A stretch of DNA of 43,281 bases, from the NCBI GenBank assembly GCA_012839605.1, contig DUNA01000077.1, positions 1 to 43,281 of the forward strand. Direction: 5' to 3'. The position numbers and the translations under genes were made by a program. The notes under the pieces are model-generated. The model was not told the DNA's origin. It saw only the letters and a program-made list of their open reading frames with translations, and ran no database searches. This document shows, piece after piece, positions 40,901-43,281 of the stretch. The stretch comes from Bacteroidales bacterium (lineage in GTDB: Bacteria; Bacteroidota; Bacteroidia; Bacteroidales; UBA932). How positions within the stretch are numbered: position 1 is the first letter of the stretch; each line of letters begins with the position of its first letter.

Positions 40901-42386
40901 AGGCACATTGTACCACACGTTCTTTTGTAACGGGCGTTTCCAATACTTTTTGTTTCCTGTCAACAGAACGCAAGGCATGTTGTAGGGCAAGCCATACAGA
41001 CAGACTGTATATGATCAAGGGCTCTTTTTGGTCTTCCCGGTTCTGTATATCTTCTTTGTATAATCTGTTAGTAAAAAACCGGACTCTGAAGTTTTGAGGG
41101 ATGTTGTAAATCCCCGGTACTTTGTACGTATCAGCTCCGGCTGTCAGTAGGACTCCTGCATTATCGTACAACACTTCTTCCATAGTCATCCAACCCATGC
41201 CCTGTACAAACGCATCTTCTATTGATTTTTCAACAAAAAAAGCGGAAGCAACCGGTTTTTTGTGAAGTATTTCTGTATGGATTACATCATGAGCACCGGT
41301 GTGTAAGTCTATTTCCACTTCTGTAAACGACAAGCCTATGCGTGCCACAGCCAGCAGAGCCAGTCCTCGTTTTTTGTATCGGTTTTCTTTATTGAACAAT
41401 GCTACTTGTTCTTTTTTCTGTGTGTAGGCAAATTCACGAAGCCCTTTTTCAAACACCGGTTTCCATGTGCTTTGCATGTTTTTTTCTCGTACTTCTGCCG
41501 AGTCAAAGCCTAATACACAGGCTATTTCGTCCATCACGTGTTCTATGGCCGCAACGGCTTGTGCCGCACCGCAATCGGAGTGTACTGTATTGGGCGGTTT
41601 GTTCGTTTTGCAAACGTATAGTTGGGCGGACACATGGGGTATGTTGTATATATTTTCCAAATACTGCCCACATTTTTGCAAAACAGCAGCAGCCCTTTCA
41701 GAATAAGAACCGCCATCAAACAGAAAGCGGGTGTTGTATGCCTGCAAAATACCTTCTTTTGTGAAGCCGGCTTTGTAATGCACCTTGACAGGATGTCGTT
41801 TTCCCAGCAACACCATAATCTCCCGCATATCCAGGCTTAAGCACACGGGGCGTTTGCACTCTGCAGCCAGCAAGGCGCTCCAGGTGGCAACTCGGCTTTT
41901 CAAAGGCTCCATCCCATCAAAGCCGCTGCCTGCAAAAGAGATGTTGCCATCGGCGGCAGGAACAGCCGTAATGCTTTGTGTAGTAGGACTAAAATGCTTT
42001 TGTCCGCCCATCGTGATGGTACCTTCCACAATACGGTAAGCTTGTGAAAACCCTTCTTCTACATCGCCTTTCTCTATAAATACAGGTTCCGCATGAAATT
42101 GCTGTTGCCGGAATGCTTCTTCCGGATCCAGGACAGGTGTTGTCTGTTTGATACGAACCTTTATTTTTTTCATAGCCGCTTGGGCGCAGGATCGGCTGTC
42201 GGCTGCTAGCAACAACACGGGCTCTCCTGCATAAGTAACGGTGTTTTTGCAAGGGATTATGGCATGTATTCCTTTGCTCTGCAAGGCTTCTGTACAATCG
42301 ACCGAACAAACAGAACCGCTTGCTACGGGACTACCATATACATATCCATAGAGGATAGAGTCTTTTTTTGGTGTGTGGTTATGCAT
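40872..42386 (-). CDS. Divergent xanthine dehydrogenase-family molybdopterin-binding subunit
   Basis: 504 residues, much shorter than the usual 750-780 of XdhB. Recognisable order: YGSPVASGSVCSVDCTEAL..., VTYAGEPVLLLAADS, TMGGQKHFSPTTQ (EGE-GGQEHFYLE type), LLGKRHPVKVHYKAGFTKEG, NTVHSDCGAAQAVAAIEHVMDEIA and a C-terminal KEPLIIYSLSVWLALQHAL. Key motifs are altered: the GGFGGK loop reads GSGFDGM, the FRGFGGPQ loop with the substrate Arg reads HSDCGAAQ, and GEPP reads KEPL (Glu retained). It may bind a variant cofactor or substrate, or be a decayed enzyme with an intact frame. Overlaps the FAD subunit by 8 bp. Confidence 0.75.
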   Translation of the reverse strand: MHNHTPKKDSILYGYVYGSPVASGSVCSVDCTEALQSKGIHAIIPCKNTVTYAGEPVLLLAADSRSCAQAAMKKIKVRIKQTTPVLDPEEAFRQQQFHAEPVFIEKGDVEEGFSQAYRIVEGTITMGGQKHFSPTTQSITAVPAADGNISFAGSGFDGMEPLKSRVATWSALLAAECKRPVCLSLDMREIMVLLGKRHPVKVHYKAGFTKEGILQAYNTRFLFDGGSYSERAAAVLQKCGQYLENIYNIPHVSAQLYVCKTNKPPNTVHSDCGAAQAVAAIEHVMDEIACVLGFDSAEVREKNMQSTWKPVFEKGLREFAYTQKKEQVALFNKENRYKKRGLALLAVARIGLSFTEVEIDLHTGAHDVIHTEILHKKPVASAFFVEKSIEDAFVQGMGWMTMEEVLYDNAGVLLTAGADTYKVPGIYNIPQNFRVRFFTNRLYKEDIQNREDQKEPLIIYSLSVWLALQHALRSVDRKQKVLETPVTKERVVQCAFKERTELPH

Positions 42387-43194
42387 GGCGGTAGTTTTTG
42401 TGTGTTTCCCAAAAACACCTACTAAACAAATGGGATACTAAGTGTTTTCTGTAATCGGCGCTGCCCCTTACATCGCTGATGGTGGAAAACAGTTCCGGCA
42501 CCAGATCCGCTGCTTGACGGAACGTGTCTTCTGCAAACGATCTGCCCTCCAAGAAGGCTTCCAAACGGGCCGAGCGGACCGGGGTGGGTGCCATACCTCC
42601 AAAGCCTGTGGTAACACGGTGTAGGGTATTGTCTATGACATCAAACGCCATGCAGCAGGTAAGGGTAGAGACGTCCATATTGCTCCTTTTTGCCTGCTTG
42701 TGCGCAAACAGTTTTCGAGTTGCCGAGGGCCGAGGTATACGTACGGCAGAAATCAATTCGTCTTGGTCCAGGATGTGGGTATGGTAGCCGCTGTTGAAAT
42801 CGGCAGCGGGTACCTTGCGGTTGCTCCCAAGGCTCACAAGCTCCAGCTCTGCCTCCAGGGCTAGCAGCAAAGGCATGATATCTCCTACAGAAGAAGCGTT
42901 AGCCAGATTGCCCGCCAGGGATGCCCTGTTTCTGACAGGTAACGAGCCAAAAGAAAGCAGGTATTCCTGTGCACCGGGGTAATGGCGTACAAGCGTTTCC
43001 CGGAATGCTTCTACAGTCACTCCGGCACCAAAAATCACATATGCGTCTGTTTCTTCTATACGCTTGAGCTCCAAAGTGTCCGAGATGTCTATGACCGGTT
43101 TGTTCTCCGGGTGTTCCAGTGCTTGGTAGACACTGAAACCACTGGATCCGCCCACGGTATGGTACGTAGGATAGGTGTCCGGACCTTGGAACAA
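42379..43194 (-). CDS. Xanthine dehydrogenase-family FAD subunit (XdhA-like), 5' truncated
   Basis: FAD-binding and CO-dehydrogenase flavoprotein C-terminal domains: TVGGSSGF (FAD pyrophosphate loop), VIFGAGVTVEAF, LPVRNRASLAGNLANASSVGDIMPLLLAL and VTTGFGGMAPTPVRSARLEAFL, all close to canonical XdhA. The first six residues (MFQGPD) are false: they come from the inverted junction at the window end. The real upstream sense sequence RTLEQLLVYKN lies on the plus strand at 43180-43212, so the ATG at 43194 is not genuine and the gene continues beyond the window, possibly with an N-terminal [2Fe-2S] domain. Operon with the Mo subunit. Confidence 0.85.
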   Translation of the reverse strand: MFQGPDTYPTYHTVGGSSGFSVYQALEHPENKPVIDISDTLELKRIEETDAYVIFGAGVTVEAFRETLVRHYPGAQEYLLSFGSLPVRNRASLAGNLANASSVGDIMPLLLALEAELELVSLGSNRKVPAADFNSGYHTHILDQDELISAVRIPRPSATRKLFAHKQAKRSNMDVSTLTCCMAFDVIDNTLHRVTTGFGGMAPTPVRSARLEAFLEGRSFAEDTFRQAADLVPELFSTISDVRGSADYRKHLVSHLFSRCFWETHKNYRHA

Positions 43195-43281
43195 TTACTA
43201 GTCTATAAAAACACCTATCCTACGTACCATACCGTGGGCGGATCCAGTGGTTTCAGTGTCTACCAAGCACTGGAACACCCG
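43108..43281. repeat. Terminal inverted repeat (chimeric junction, right end)
   Basis: 43108-43178 is the exact reverse complement of 43211-43281 (71 bp), with a 32-base loop. The plus strand from 43180 reads RTLEQLLVYKN and then the FAD-loop sequence TYPTYHTVGGSSGF of the minus-strand xdhA gene, so the loop carries the authentic upstream codons. An 8-bp palindrome GTCCGGAC (43177-43184) spans the flip. Same structure as the left end; artefactual. Confidence 0.9.

Noticed and set aside
40872-42386. Mo-hydroxylase subunit as a pseudogene
   Set aside because: 504 uninterrupted codons with the family's motif order and coupling to an intact FAD subunit; divergence is noted instead.
1-43281. Terminal inverted repeats on both ends as hairpin telomeres of a linear replicon
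   Set aside because: The two ends share no sequence, both fall inside chromosomal-type genes, and each loop encodes the true continuation of the adjacent gene on the other strand, which fits strand-switch artefacts.
1-43281. CRISPR arrays, tRNA/rRNA genes, insertion sequences, prophage or toxin-antitoxin pairs
   Set aside because: No direct-repeat arrays, cloverleaf-like sequences, transposase or integrase motifs, or small paired ORFs were seen.

Overview
The window reads as a compact, moderately AT-rich Bacteroidales genome fragment, probably from a protein-fermenting anaerobe near Porphyromonadaceae/Dysgonomonadaceae (placement inferred from gene content). Evidence: promoters of the Bacteroidetes form TAnnTTTG, almost no Shine-Dalgarno sequences, an N-succinylornithine-type arginine cluster, a PssA/QueE/RidA/Hcp gene set, several secreted C1 and M28 peptidases, and many lipoproteins with Bacteroidetes-style lipoboxes. 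No tRNA, rRNA, CRISPR, transposase or phage gene is visible. Coding density is very high, and no gene-free gap exceeds about 160 bp.

Layout. 1-3031: GT39 glycosyltransferase and a truncated secreted acetyl-xylan-esterase-type hydrolase (minus). 3066-5668: rfbD and a phosphohexomutase (plus). 5665-9058: AraC regulator with a lipocalin-like lipoprotein, lipoprotein thioredoxin, MBL-fold hydrolase and a Crp/Fnr regulator (minus). 9152-11624: ferredoxin and hydroxylamine reductase (Hcp), divergent from the Crp/Fnr gene with an operator-like palindrome between them. 11643-15269: queE, two paralogous C1 peptidases, pssA (minus). 15348-17924: clpB. 17943-25442: acyltransferase and a seven-gene arginine biosynthesis operon (GNAT-argG-argC-argF'-argB-argE-argH) preceded by a short arginine-rich leader ORF. 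25494-28990: two M28 peptidases facing a TonB-plug-only protein. 29054-31831: acyl-CoA ligase, acyl-ACP thioesterase, rpiB. 31884-34922: SIMPL protein, PepC-type peptidase, RidA, Hsp20. 34981-39085: secreted lipase-like lipoprotein, MarR, four-domain CoA-disulfide-reductase/rhodanese/TusA/DsrE protein. 39202-40900: ZIP transporter and EamA transporter. 40872-43281: xanthine-dehydrogenase-family Mo and FAD subunits, truncated.

Main points from the hunt. (1) The arginine operon appears to begin with a 14-codon leader peptide containing four Arg codons, starting at the predicted transcription start and followed by a terminator-like fold with a T-run; this looks like ribosome-mediated arginine attenuation. 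(2) Many promoters sit 5-8 nt from the ATG, implying that leaderless transcripts are common. (3) Both ends of the window are inverted-repeat junctions in which the small loop encodes the true continuation of the adjacent gene on the opposite strand. These are amplification or assembly chimeras, not biology, and they give false termini to the two end genes. (4) Smaller points include an M28 peptidase fused to an outer-membrane barrel, a plug-only TonB protein, a divergent molybdenum hydroxylase, and candidate operators for Crp/Fnr and MarR regulators.
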